Part shown: one piece after another, positions 31,561-41,888 of the stretch
Layout: every line of letters starts with the position of its first letter
How positions within the stretch are numbered: the first letter of the stretch is position 1
Assembly (NCBI GenBank): GCA_038373885.1
Contig: JAWZYV010013278.1
Coordinates: 1 to 64,000, forward strand
Direction: 5' to 3'
Length of the DNA stretch: 64,000 nucleotides
DNA from: Cheiracanthium punctorium
Lineage: Eukaryota; Arthropoda; Arachnida; Araneae; Cheiracanthiidae
Program-made: the position numbers and the translations under genes
Notes under the pieces: model-generated
The model's database searches: none
Told to the model about the DNA's origin: nothing
The model's input: only the letters and a program-made list of their open reading frames with translations

Positions 31561-34500
31561 AATATTATCTATTTAATAGGCTAGAGTCTACTGTTAACAT
31601 TGTAGACAAGAAAACAACACTCACACATATGGACAATCTTATCAAGAAGCATGTCTAGGGCCTGGTATGTTATTCAGTAAATTGAAAAAAAAGATTTCGG
31701 AGACGCTAAAATTTCATCTTTTAGGTATTACCTTTAAAACTATCCTTTATTTCTTCGTCATTTTCGATGGACTAAAGAAAAAAAATTCAGACCTCAAAGT
31801 AGAAAAATATTGTTCTAGATTTTAACCTTTTACAGACCGCATTGAGATAAAGGCATATTTTGTCTTCTAATGCGTTAGTTAAGAGATATTAGTCATTTAA
31901 ATGGGGAAAAATGTTTAATACAATTTTAACTTGTTTCCAATAGGGAGCATGGTCATTTTTAACTGTAATTTACATTGGTTTCAAAAACTAAATATACTGT
32001 CGGGTAGATTAAATAAGTAAAATATTAATGAAAGATTTATTCTTAAATTAATTCATATCTTAAATTTAAGATATGAATTAAGTTTTAAGGGTGGGGGAGG
32101 GTGTATCATGATCTAAAAATTTATCAAAATGGCTATATTCATGATTTTTTTTTTTTTCCAGTTTCCCCAATAATGATAGAAATGTAACTTCTATTTCAAA
32201 AAATCAAGTCATCTCTAATCTTTTCAGGTCAATTTTGATAAAATTTCATCTTTTAATAAATTATTAATTGAGAACATTCGCCGTTAAAAGGTTAAAAAGA
32301 GAAGCCCATACACATGCATGTTAAACATCAAGGGAACGTGTGCCGTCATCCGTTGGCTCTAATATCACATTCATCTGATTTTGACATTCACATAACAATA
32401 CAAGAAAAACATGTTATATTAACATACCAATCATTAAATACATAACACACTAGAATAGCATTGGCACCTGTATTAATAACGAAAGATACTGCTGTTTAAA
32501 CGTGCATTTTATGAACACAGCTGAATACATCACTTTGCATTTACAAGAAAATTCCGAAATAGCTGAGACCTTGTTACAATCAAATATAATATCCTGATAA
32601 TAGGGAAGAAATTACGTTAAGCAGAGAAACAGAACATAAAAAAAATGTTTCAATAAGTTGCCAGATTTTTTATCTTACTCATTGAAAAAAAAAAATGCAA
32701 GACGATTCTTTCATTGAAAAAAATAATTTCTTACAACAAAAATGCACTTTCATTTGTGCGTTTGAAAGTGTAACAAGGTTGTGACAAAGGTGAAGATGGA
32801 ACAGTGAAACGTGTATGAGCCAATGATATTTGATCGTCATGAGCAAATTTTAATTACTCTATATTTTTGTTATCGATGTATAATAAATTAGTTTTGGCAC
32901 GTTTCTGAAACTCGACTGAGCGCGCATTCTTAACTGCGTTAAGATAACGATAATCCTTGCAAACTGAATTCGCTCTTGCGTGCATTTTCTTGATATATCA
33001 CAAGTGCCAAATGCATCCATAACAAACATGTAACAGAGTGTTTGTTCTCTTTAAAACTTTGAAAAGAGAAAAAAATTAATAATAGGAACATTAAAAAGAA
33101 AGGAAAAACAAAACAGAGAGCTTTAAAATGCAAAAACATAAAAATTGAAAGTTGCACAATTTGCAAAACATTCTTTTGAAAGACAAGTATTTTCAAAATA
33201 ATTTCTGAAAGACAGACAAACATGAATAGAGTGAAATCTCATTACAACAACACCCTCTACGACATTATATAAAGAAAGAATTGCACATTACGATGAAATA
33301 TCGGCAGAACGAGCTGCACTTTTACGTAATAGTAATGATTAACCAATAAAATGTTTTTCTACTTTATTTGTAAGAAATCAGGGATAGGAGGGGATGACTG
33401 ATAAATTTAATGCTAGATTGAATCTGCACGTTTACAGATTTTTTTCTTTCAGAGTTACGAATTTGAAATGCCATTGGCTAAATTTTTATTGTATTCAAAA
33501 ATAGATTTTTTCGATTTACAACAAATCTATTTCCTAATAATTTATTTGTACTTTCCACAATATCCCTCTCGTCACCGAATTATGAAAAATCAGAGACAAC
33601 AAATCTGTTTAGCATTTAATGCATCTGAAATATTATAAATCATGCAAAAATATTTTTTCTAATAATAATTTCTGCATTTTCGAAGCATTTTGTTATGCTA
33701 AAATTAATTTAAAAGGATGCACGTATTAGGTAAAGGTTGAGGAATAAGAAAAAAACTATGCTTACCTTAAAAAGAAAAAAAAACGGTAAAAAAGCAGCGT
33801 CCATATTTTCTTAATTTTTCTCCTGAAACAATGAAGCGAAAACTGTAAAACATGATCTAAATGGACTAGTACTGCAATCTAGGCACGATTTATGCATCTA
33901 GTTAAGAGCCTCCTATACTTTCTACATGAATGAATGATATTGATATCACTGAAAGAAAAATACTAAATTCAATTGTTTTCTCTCTAAATATTGCTATTTG
34001 AAATAGGAGCCTCCTATGAGGTTCAGGGTGACGAGAGGGATATGCGAACGTTGTCGGGGCAAAAATTTACAGTTAAATTTAAAATGCGATCCTAGCAAAT
34101 TCACTTTCGAATTTTTATTGGTGTGTATGTGGTGGCAGGGTGGGGGTTCATGTGGACGAAACTTCGAGCCGATTGGTCTAATGGTGTTGGAGACCAATAG
34201 GTTTTTAAAAGCGTTTATTATTTCAAACTTTTGTTTGTCCGAGGGTTTAACTACCAACAACAGGCGTGGATTGCTACGGAATTTATACGTATCATAGCTG
34301 TACCATGTATCCCATTAAATAAAGGTACACATTGCGTGGACAATTCTTTTACAGAGTCACTCAAAAGAATTTCAATACATTAAGGTTTTTGGGGAACGAA
34401 ATATTTTTCCAGTTTTCGTCGTTCCGTAGATGTAAGAAAGGTCCGGAAACACTGACTTAAAACACAAACTCCGTCTTTCATACGGGCTGCATGCTCATGG

Positions 34501-35235
34501 GTTTCTGTACGCAATAGCGCAAAATTATGCGATTTCTCCACCCTATATATGTTCAATCTGGTGTCAACAACAATAGAAGACACGGCAGCATTAGCTAACA
34601 GGATAGTTACGTGAATGATATTTTTGTTCTGCGGGATAATCCTCTATAGTCCATGTTTTGCATTAGAAAAATAAATTAATAAATTAGACATTCAATATTC
34701 GTGAAAATGCGATCTCCATGTATATTATATGTAGATATGTATTAAATACAGCCCTCTCCCTCAAAATGTGAAGCAGCAAGACTACATTATGCATCAATCG
34801 TGGGCCGAAAAACTCTGGGTTTCTCTAAGTATGCTCTGCGGAAAAAAACTTCTTGTTTACTTCAGCCTCCAATTCATCAGCCGAACTCTAAACATTACTC
34901 AGTGTAATCTACCGAGGTCCGTAAAGTGTTCCGACAGTATGAAAAAGTGTGAGAAAATTAGTAGAGTCCCTGGACCATTTAAGAAACTTCCAGTTACCCA
35001 CATCAAAAATAATATTGCATGTTTTTCTTTTTAATCAACCGTTGTTCTTAAGATAAATTCAAAAGGCTCCATCATATCGCGATGCCGAATAGGGTTGCCT
35101 GCCTGATCAGCAGAAGCAATTTCAGACAAAGGTTTGATAAGAATTTAGCCAAATACTGCTACGACTGAAGGTTAATTTTAAGCTAAAAATACCTCTTGGA
35201 TGTTATATAATAGTTTTTCAAACTGAATTTACTAA
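31561..35235. other. Long AT-rich stretch without recognised gene
   Basis: No splice-bounded coding segment was recognised. A perfect 30-bp palindrome (arms AATTCATATCTTAAA) lies at about 32050-32079. A fragment of the ACTTCCTTGTACG repeat family (ACAGAGTCACTCAAAAGAATTTC) lies near 34353-34390. The 267-282 base open frames at 34016-34297 are shadows of each other with no domain. Confidence 0.55.
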
Positions 35236-35384
35236 CAATGGCGGATTAATGCAAGTTTGTCGGTGGGGGCGGTTAGTTAGAAGATTGGCATATACATCCA
35301 TTTTATGGAACTAAAATAGGATCTTTGGCATTAATTTCTTATTTCTCGGGGGGGGGGGTCCGCCCCCCCCTTAATCCGCCCTTG
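35236..35384. mobile_element. hAT MITE with CAATGGCGGATTAA ends
   Basis: 149 bp, ends CAATGGCGGATTAA / TTAATCCGCCCTTG, exact 8-bp duplication TTTACTAA (35228-35235, 35385-35392). Confidence 0.88.
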
Positions 35385-35392
35385 TTTACTAA

Positions 35393-36094
35393 CTTCCGAA
35401 AATAGCTCATTCCGAATCCTTCCTTCTGCTCTGTTATGAGTGCATGCATATTAGGCGACTTACAAAAAGAATCCCCCCCCCCTCCCCTCTCCCAAGAGGT
35501 GAAATGAACATCTGCAAGTTGATGATTCGAGCGGTTATGTCACATCATGCGTTTTGATTGAAGAAAATTAAAAGTCGTCTGCATTTTTCTCTATCGCTCT
35601 CTCTTTGTAAGTTTTGAATAGATTAACAAACAGGGCGAGTAATCATTATGCAATCGACTGCAGCCGGCTTTGTATTAGCTTGTGTATGCGGGAAACTTTC
35701 AGATCTTATTTAAGTTAGAACCTAAGTGAAACCTTTTAAGGCATTTCTCATTTACATGCTCTAATGCTTACGAAACTATTAGAATTTTTTGTTGATTCTT
35801 TGGGTAAATTTTAAATATTTATAGGTCAATTCAAATAGGGAATTCACCTGACATGTGCTGTTCCAAGTCTTCAGAATTCGGAAACGTGCGGGGGGGGGGG
35901 GGAGAATATAGGAGAATGTATTTTAAAATTTAGCTTGCGTGTACCATAAGCATAACTTTCTATAGGCAACGGGGGCACTCCCCACTCCCAAGAAAAAAAA
36001 TTCTAAGTAATTCAAATATCATCCATTTGAAAATATTTTCGGCCTTCTCTCCCCAATGTTTACTTGAAAATTTACGTCAATGGTGTGTACCTAT
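35393..36094. other. No recognised feature
   Basis: Contains C and G runs near 35471 and 35890 and AT-rich sequence only. Confidence 0.5.
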
Positions 36095-36238
36095 AATCAT
36101 CTAATGGATATTTCTAACAATCATCAAATAGATATTTCTAACAATCATCTAATAGATATTTCTAACAATCAGCTAATAGATATTTCTAACAATCATCTAA
36201 TAGATATTTCTAACAATCACCTAATGGATATTTCTAAC
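36095..36238 (+). repeat. 24-bp minisatellite, six units
   Basis: Six exact-length units of AATCATCTAATAGATATTTCTAAC with one or two substitutions each. Because 24 is a multiple of three, one frame stays open and would read NHLIDISN repeats (inside 36080-36274). Nothing else suggests translation. Confidence 0.93.
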
Positions 36239-37355
36239 CTTTTCAAACATATCCCTTCCATTTTGTGTCACTGATGGATTGTTTTTGAAAAAAAAAATTC
36301 CCCTTTCCGACTCTTCTGCTGTAACTTTCGGACAAGATAGCGATCTTCCAGTAATTTTTGCGTCCTTTTTTATCACCATTGGATTGCACAAAACAACGCA
36401 GCATGCTACAATAGAAGCAGCTACCAAAACGTGTCCATACAGAATAAATATTTCTAAATTCTTTTACAACACGCTTATTCTTTTAGCTGAATATTAATGG
36501 AAGCACCTTAACCATTAGCTTGAGTGAAGTTGTCAGAAGCTTCCAGTGCAGTTGTAAATCCTTATGAAGTACGGCGAAATACTTCTGAATCCAGTAGGAA
36601 ATTTGGTTAATAATTATGAATGCATTACTGTTTTTAATCTCCATACCATTAGTATGTTAAAAGATAAACATATTTGTCATAAGCCTTTTAATTAAAGAAA
36701 TATGATTTTTAAGTTTTCTATAAAAAAAATATGAAAAATTGGCATTTTAAAATAGAAACAAAATTTAAATTTGACATCTGACATTTTGGAGAATCACTCA
36801 TATTAGATAAGGTATGCAAATAAGAGGTAGCACAGTCGCGCGATGCGACCAAAAAATAGGTGCGTGCGACTAAAAATTACATTTGTTTCCGCGATTATGA
36901 AAGATAAAAGTTTTGATTTGCCAAATTTTTGTCAGTGCCACTAAATATTTACACCCCTGATATATATATAAAAAAATTAAATGGAAAAAAAAAAAAAAAG
37001 CTTAAAATATCCCCCCCCCCTATTTCCAGTGGCGGATGCAGAATAAAATTCTGACAGGGGCACTTTTAAATGCATGTATATAAGGGACAAGAAAATCTAC
37101 AAAATAAGTTAATTTTTTATAGCCTATACTTACTTCATCTGAGGAGAGGGGGGGGCTGCACGTGCCCCCTCCAGTTTCTGGATCCACCAAATGTTCCCTA
37201 CCACCACACACACACACGTGATTTTTTTTTTTTTTTTTGAGTTCTTGATTTAGGCTTCTTCGTAATACAATAAGGTTTTGTGTTCACCCCCCCCCCTCCC
37301 CATGAAATTTTCATAAGTCGTAGAGGGTTTGTCGTACATATCTGTAAAACAACTA

Positions 37356-37526
37356 GGGATGGACGCGAGACGACTTTTTGCGAGACGAGACAGAGATTTA
37401 CAGCTTTTTTGCGAGACGAGACAAACATTCTTAACATTATGATATAGGGATTTTTGCGAGACGAGACAAGCTTTTCGGCTGTTTTGCGAGACGCGAGACA
37501 CCAATTTTTCGTCTCGCGTCCATCCC
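37356..37526. mobile_element. GGGATGGACGCGAGACGA foldback MITE, copy 2
   Basis: 171 bp, flanked by TA (37354-37355, 37527-37528), about 95% identical by eye to 27440-27602. Confidence 0.87.
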
Positions 37527-37534
37527 TAAAACAA

Positions 37535-37715
37535 TGCAATAAATTGCTGAACAGCCGTATACACGTGTTTCCCAACCCACTGGTTCGTATAGACTGCTGT
37601 CAGATGGCTGATGCAATTCGGCTTGTGGAAAGTAATCGAGATGTGGGTACATTATACGAACCAGTGGTTGGAACTTGGAAACACTCGTATACGGCTGCTC
37701 AACAGTTTATTGCGG
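37535..37715. repeat. Short foldback with 70-bp arms
   Basis: CAATAAATTGCTGAACAGCCGTATACACGTG...CCACTGGTTCGTATA pairs with TATACGAACCAGTGG...GTATACGGCTGCTCAACAGTTTATTG. It lies directly downstream of the proposed second coding exon on its strand. Confidence 0.75.
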
Positions 37716-38006
37716 AAGTCTTCCGAAATATTTTCACCAATCTCCGAAGGTACTGAAGGTTGGGAAACACCGATACGTCCAGCGTCTTAGGAAACCATAA
37801 GCAGATGTGCCACATTTTTTGAACGTCACACTCATCTAAGAAACCCGCCACATAACTTGATTGTGAAAGAATAATAATAATAAAAAAAAAAATTACAATG
37901 ATACCCTATACACCCAACCCACATAAGGAACCACCAATCGAAAGGCGACACAAGAATCCTTGCTCGCAAGATTGGGCATCCCCCGTCTTCATCACGCCAG
38001 ACTGAC

Positions 38007-38326
38007 ATGCAAGTTGTGCAGGCGGAAGACATCGCTGTTCCTGATCAAGAAATCCTGGAACTGGTCCCCGTGGAAATAAGTGTTCATGTAAGTCTGAATT
38101 TCCGGCGGTGCCTGACCGACGTGGCCCCGGAAGCGGTTGAAAGGTACGCTGCCGCCGCCGAACAGCTCGAGCCTCCTCTTGAAGAAGTCGACGCTCTTCA
38201 GCTCTATCAGGTACACGGTGTTTTTCTCGACGGTGAACACGCCGGGTCTCCCGATCAGGAACTTCTTGAATTCCTTGCCGGGATAGAAAGAGCGAATGTA
38301 CGCTCCAACATTTTCAGGAGCGTCGT
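38007..38326 (-). CDS. Second coding exon of the Egalitarian-like gene
   Basis: The exon opens after a strong acceptor (CTTTTTTTCAG, ending at 38327). Its first two bases complete the codon left by the exon at 40829-40502, giving residues 110-216. It continues winged-helix-like module 2 (AYIRSFYPGKEFKKFL, then PGVFTVEKNTVYL) and contains most of module 3 (VDFFKRRLELFGGGSV, TYMNTYFHGDQFQDFL, SDVFRLHN). Both share the pattern FF/YF..(K)(L)..., EF/QF..FL, F.V/L. A GT at 38006-38005 (CAT then GTCAGT) gives a phase-0 donor matching the exon at 16467. If that weak donor is not used, translation reads five more residues to the TGA at 37994-37992 and the protein would end at 220 residues. High GC and third-position choice differ from flanking DNA. 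The Egalitarian/EXD1 link is from remembered family patterns, not a search. Confidence 0.75.
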
Positions 38327-38475
38327 CTGAAAAAAAGAGCGGAATTAAGGTTCATGCATATTCAACCACGAGGAGGGAGGATAACATGATAAATCTTACT
38401 GAAACCATACACTGTATTGCACTTTCAAAGTTAACTTTTTCCTTCTCATACTACTGCGTAAAGAATGGTTTAACC

Positions 38476-39480
38476 CAGAGGTTCCCAAACTTTTTTCCAG
38501 TGGCACCCTTGTCAGGCTAAAAACATTTCGCGGCTCCTCTTTAAAGCTAAAATCTTTCGCTGCAGGTTACCTTTAACCCTTTACGCGCAGTGTTCCCACT
38601 CTGGGAACACCCAACTCTGACAGTTTTGACTGTTGCCAGTCCCGAAGAATAGATTGGATTTCTATAAAAAATAGTGGTGGGTGACATGGCTCCACGAGAA
38701 TCCTTTACTTTTTAGCACGTCCTTTCCCGTAAAAAAAGGGTCACGATTACTTTTAACAGCACCGACATCTGCTGAAGAATGAAAGAATGCGAGAACAGCT
38801 GGATAGATGCCCCATGCTGAAAAATGGGCAGCCGTTGCCATCGCTCGAGTTAACTACCAGCCCGATGGCGGACGATCGAAACGTTCATCGCGTGACACAG
38901 ATCTAGAGACCCTTTTTTTTTTACGACGGCTGGGCGGCACAGCCAGCTGTCGTCAAAAAAGGGTCTCGAGATCTGTGGCACGTGATGAACGTTTCGATCG
39001 TCCGCCATCTTGCTGGTCGTTAAGTCGAGCGATGTACGCTCCAACATTTTCAGGAGCGTCATCTGAAAAAAAAACACGAGAGAGCTGCCCTTTTTTCAGC
39101 ATTGGGAAAGGGTTGCGCCTCAAAGGGTTAAAGCAATTAGGTCAGAATGAAACAGTTAGGTTAGAATGGAGAAGTTTGGTTGCATTTTGCACTACTTCCT
39201 TTATGTTGTTTATAGGGTTGACTATCGAGAAAGTTTCAGAGAGTTTTTGTAAAAGAGAGGCGACTGGACACTGAACTCTCACGAACTCGACTGGAATACT
39301 TTTATTTTCGCCCACTTGGTCATTGGCTTGGCTTACTTTTTTGTGGGACACTGGTTCAGAGGAAATTATTTGTGTGATTATACTCCGCCAAACACTTTTC
39401 TTGATTATCTCCACCACGACACCCCTGGCATAGGCTCGAGGCACCGTAGGTTACCACGGCACACAGTTTGGGAACCTTTG
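38476..39480. mobile_element. hAT element with CAGAGGTTCCCAAAC ends
   Basis: Ends CAGAGGTTCCCAAACTTT / AGTTTGGGAACCTTTG; 8-bp flanks GTTTAACC (38468-38475) and GTTTAATC (39481-39488) match at seven positions. It carries piggyBac-type copy 6. A 303-base open frame at 39142-39444 (minus) has no recognisable transposase motif. Confidence 0.78.
38577..39127. mobile_element. piggyBac-type MITE, copy 6, carrying a host splice junction copy
   Basis: Flanked by TTAA (38573-38576, 39128-39131). It resembles copy 3, but where other copies read GAGCGATGGCAACGGCTGCCC it reads GAGCGATGTACGCTCC followed by about 40 bases that match the start of the host exon at 38326 and its acceptor (39034-39075). Confidence 0.85.
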
Positions 39481-39827
39481 GTTTAATCAATGGCTCAAGT
39501 ACGTATAATGCCAGCTGACGCCAAAGCCAAACAGGGGCGTACCCAGAGAATGGGCTGAGGGGGCTGCGGCGCCCCCTCAGCCGGGCATACTACGGGCAGG
39601 GAGGGACTATGCATTATGCCCCCCACCCAAGCTCCTGTATTGCCGTTATGATTAGCGTATTGGTATAGCATAAAAGAGGTTCAACAGTAAAATTACTACC
39701 TTTAAGGGGCAGAACTCTTGACTTCCCCCCCCACACACACACAATCATATGGGCGTGGGCGTCTGTGATGCATGCTATTAAAATGGCTGGGATCAAAGTA
39801 ATTTAATCTGAAATAATAATAGTGAAG

Positions 39828-39925
39828 GGGGAGCGTACGGCGAGAGCTGGGTTTGAACCCAGGGACTTATAGATGGTAGAATGAGGCGCAATCCGGCTCG
39901 GCCAAAAGGTACCTATTCGACCGGC
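39828..39925 (-). repeat. tRNA-like relic (SINE head or tRNA pseudogene)
   Basis: The minus strand has a canonical A-box TGGCCGAGCCGG and a T-arm CTGGGTTCAAACCCAG with a perfect 5-bp stem and B-box. The acceptor and anticodon stems are not convincing, so I do not call a functional tRNA. It may be an independent relic or the head of a SINE. Confidence 0.5.
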
Positions 39926-40127
39926 CTTCAATTGCCGGGTGTTGCGTGCGCGGAGGTGATTTCGTGCCGCCACAATAGTACCTGGTGTTATAGTTAGTTA
40001 ATGCACCTAGTGTCTTCACGTATATAAGAGTCCCACGATTCTCTATTTAACAGTTTCATAACAAGGTCCTCGAACATACGCTTTTTATATTTCTGAATTC
40101 CTATTTATCCTAAATTTCCGACGAGAA

Positions 40128-40489
40128 CGGCGCCGGCACAGCCAGCTGTCATAAAAAAAAAAGAGTCTAGATCTGTGGCACGCGATGAACGTTTCGATCG
40201 TCCGCCCTCTTGCTGGTCGTTCCAACGCCCCCTAGAGAGGAAAGCCGCGGCGCTCACTTGTGACGTCACACCGAGCAGGTAAAGCAAAGCGTTTCCTTTG
40301 GGTTTCTCCTTTCTCCCGCGGCGCGGGAGAGAGGAGAAACCCAAAGGAAACGCTTTGCTTTACCTACTCTGTGTGACGTCACTAGTAAGCGCCGCGGCTT
40401 TCCTCTCTAGGGGGCGTTGGTCGTTCAGTCGAGCGATGGCAACGGCTGCCTTTTTTTCAGCATCGGGAAAAGGGTTGCACCTCAAAGGG
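40128..40489. mobile_element. piggyBac-type MITE, copy 7 (left truncated)
   Basis: The right end GCACCTCAAAGGG precedes TTAA (40490-40493), only six bases from the exon donor GT. The left part starts within the GGCACAGCCAGCTGTC block. It is interrupted by the foldback at 40222-40420. Confidence 0.75.
40222..40420. mobile_element. 199-bp near-perfect foldback with two TGACGTCA sites
   Basis: Arms of about 97 bp (CCAACGCCCCCTAGAGAGG inward) pair almost perfectly around CCGCGGCGCGG. Flanks TCGTT on both sides give a 5-bp target duplication. Each arm contains TGACGTCA (about 40261 and 40374), the consensus CREB/ATF site. GC-rich compared with its surroundings. Confidence 0.85.
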
Positions 40490-40501
40490 TTAATATCATA
40501 C

Positions 40502-40849
40502 CCAAACTTTCCTTGAGCTCCATGACCTCCACTGGTTTTCTCCACTCCCGGAGTTTCCCTTCGAAATAGTCTGCGGCGTTCTGGGGAGCCGCCTCCAGAT
40601 CGTCGCTGGTCAGCGCCACTCTCTCGTTGTCCACGAAGAACAGGTGGTCGCGGTCCCTGAAAAACTCCCCCAGTTCCCGCACGTCCCGGCAGCGGGCCTG
40701 GAGATAGTCCCTGGCCGGAAGCGGAACCCGGTCCAGGCGGGAGAACAGTTGTCGGAGTCCCAGGACGTCGTCCTCTGTCATGATGGTCTGGTAGTACTTC
40801 TCAGCTGCCTGCTCTTCGTCGGCGAACATGGTGGATGGGGGGAGGGCAC
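40502..40849 (-). CDS. First coding exon of an Egalitarian-like gene
   Basis: Acceptor TTCTAATTTCCAG (ending at 40850), 20 bases of 5' UTR and an ATG at 40829-40827 in perfect CCACCATG context open a frame of 109 codons plus one base, ending at the donor GTATGA (40501). Residues 22-73 form module 1 (GLRQLFSRLD, ELGEFFRDRDHLFFV, RVAL); residues 84-109 start module 2 (AADYFEGKLREWRKPVEVMEL). The modules resemble the small repeated N-terminal domains of Egalitarian, a dynein/BicD RNA-cargo adaptor with an exonuclease-like domain. Here only the N-terminal part is seen; an exonuclease domain would have to lie beyond the left edge. GC-rich, codon-like composition in AT-rich surroundings supports real coding. 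Family assignment is from memory of motif spacing and is tentative; LOTUS-like proteins are an alternative. Confidence 0.78.
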
Positions 40850-40959
40850 CTGGAAATTAGAAGAGATATACAAAAGGGCATTCCATAAAAACTAAGAGCA
40901 AAATCATAAAAAAATCAAGAAATATATTTACAGCAAAAAAATACATCATTCTTTTTCAA

Positions 40960-41180
40960 AATAACTTCCGTCAGATGATATTCAACGGTCCCATCGTTCG
41001 ACCCACTTTTCAAAACAAGTAGAGAAGCCCCTTTTCTGGAAGCTGCTTCAAAGAACCCTCCACTGCTGAAATAACTTCAGAATCTGTGTTCAATTTTCTG
41101 CCACGGAGCTTCTCCTTCAACGTCGGAAACGGCCAGAAATCGCAGGGTGCGAGATCCGGACTGTAAGGGGGATGTGGCAT
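40960..41180 (-). pseudogene. Mariner transposase C-terminal fragment
   Basis: The minus strand from about 41178 encodes PHPPYSPDLAPCDFWPFP then LKEKLRGRKL and a stretch to LPEKGLLYLF before a stop. PPYSPDLAPCDFWPFP holds the third catalytic aspartate of mariner transposases. Upstream catalytic blocks are lost, in part because of the nested MITE at 41372. Confidence 0.82.
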
Positions 41181-41371
41181 GATTTTAATATTGCATGTAC
41201 TAAGATATTACTGAACAGAAGTAGCGGGCATTCTTGTGAGCATGATCGTGATGTAATGCCCAATTCCCTACCAGTTCATCTCTATTTCTGTAGGGCAAAT
41301 AAAACAGTTCTTTAAACAAGCACGGAACTAGGAAAATAAAATAATCTGCTTCGTGTAGAATTTTGTATAAA

Positions 41372-41888
41372 CTAAGGTGACCATACGTCCTCGAAATTCG
41401 AGGACAGTCCCCAAATTTAGATTTTTTTCATTTTGTCCCCAAATTTAAAGATTTGTACATTTTCCCCTGAAAGTTTCCGTTTAGTTTATTTCTTTCAGAA
41501 AAAACTGAAGAAATAAGAAAAATAAACCAACTAAGAACGCCATCTACTCAGAGAAACAATGAAATTCGATCTCTGAAAACCTTTGTTGTCATTGTGTGTG
41601 TAGCGTGTACAGACATTCAATAAAGTATCCGACTGTGAGCTAAATTTCCCCTTTCAGTTTTGTTAATGATTAATCACCTTTCATGAAGAACCCATGCTTT
41701 AAATATGAAATTGACGTACGAAAATTTTCTTGCCCTCGAAAGAAAATTTTCGTACTCTTTTTGGAGGGTGTACATAGTAATATGTTATGTCCTCGAAAAT
41801 ATTTTCTAGTGTCCCCAAGTTTTGTTTAGATTCGAGGACAATGCTTGATTCGTCCCCAAATTACCGTTTAGAAATATGGTCGCCTTAG
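41372..41888. mobile_element. Nested MITE with CTAAGGTGACCATA ends
   Basis: Inverted ends CTAAGGTGACCATAC / ATATGGTCGCCTTAG with sub-terminal GTCCCCAAATTT blocks. TATAAA occurs at both flanks. It lies inside the mariner-type element and is younger than it. Confidence 0.75.

Larger units (their letters stand above)
38327..40501 (-). other. 2175-bp intron packed with mobile elements
   Basis: Donor GTATGA (40501-40496) and acceptor TTTTTTTCAG (ending 38327) join the exons in frame. The intron consists of a hAT element (38476-39480) carrying a piggyBac-type MITE, a tRNA-like relic (39828-39925) and another piggyBac-type MITE with a nested foldback (40128-40489). About 300 bases at 39489-39827 hold only diverged MITE pieces (CAGGGGCGTACCCAGAG). 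Confidence 0.75.

Noticed and set aside
37706..37711. AATAAA on the minus strand as polyadenylation signal of the Egalitarian-like gene
   Set aside because: It lies inside a foldback arm that contains TTTATT by descent; too common a hexamer in AT-rich DNA to support a 3' end.
38807..39274. 155-residue frame
   Set aside because: Runs through piggyBac-type MITE copy 6 and hAT sequence; a by-product of the repeats.
39142..39444. 100-residue minus-strand frame inside the hAT element
   Set aside because: No hAT or other transposase motif, no splice support, and its start overlaps the MITE end.
39828..39925. Functional tRNA gene
   Set aside because: A- and B-boxes and T-arm are good, but acceptor and anticodon stems do not pair.
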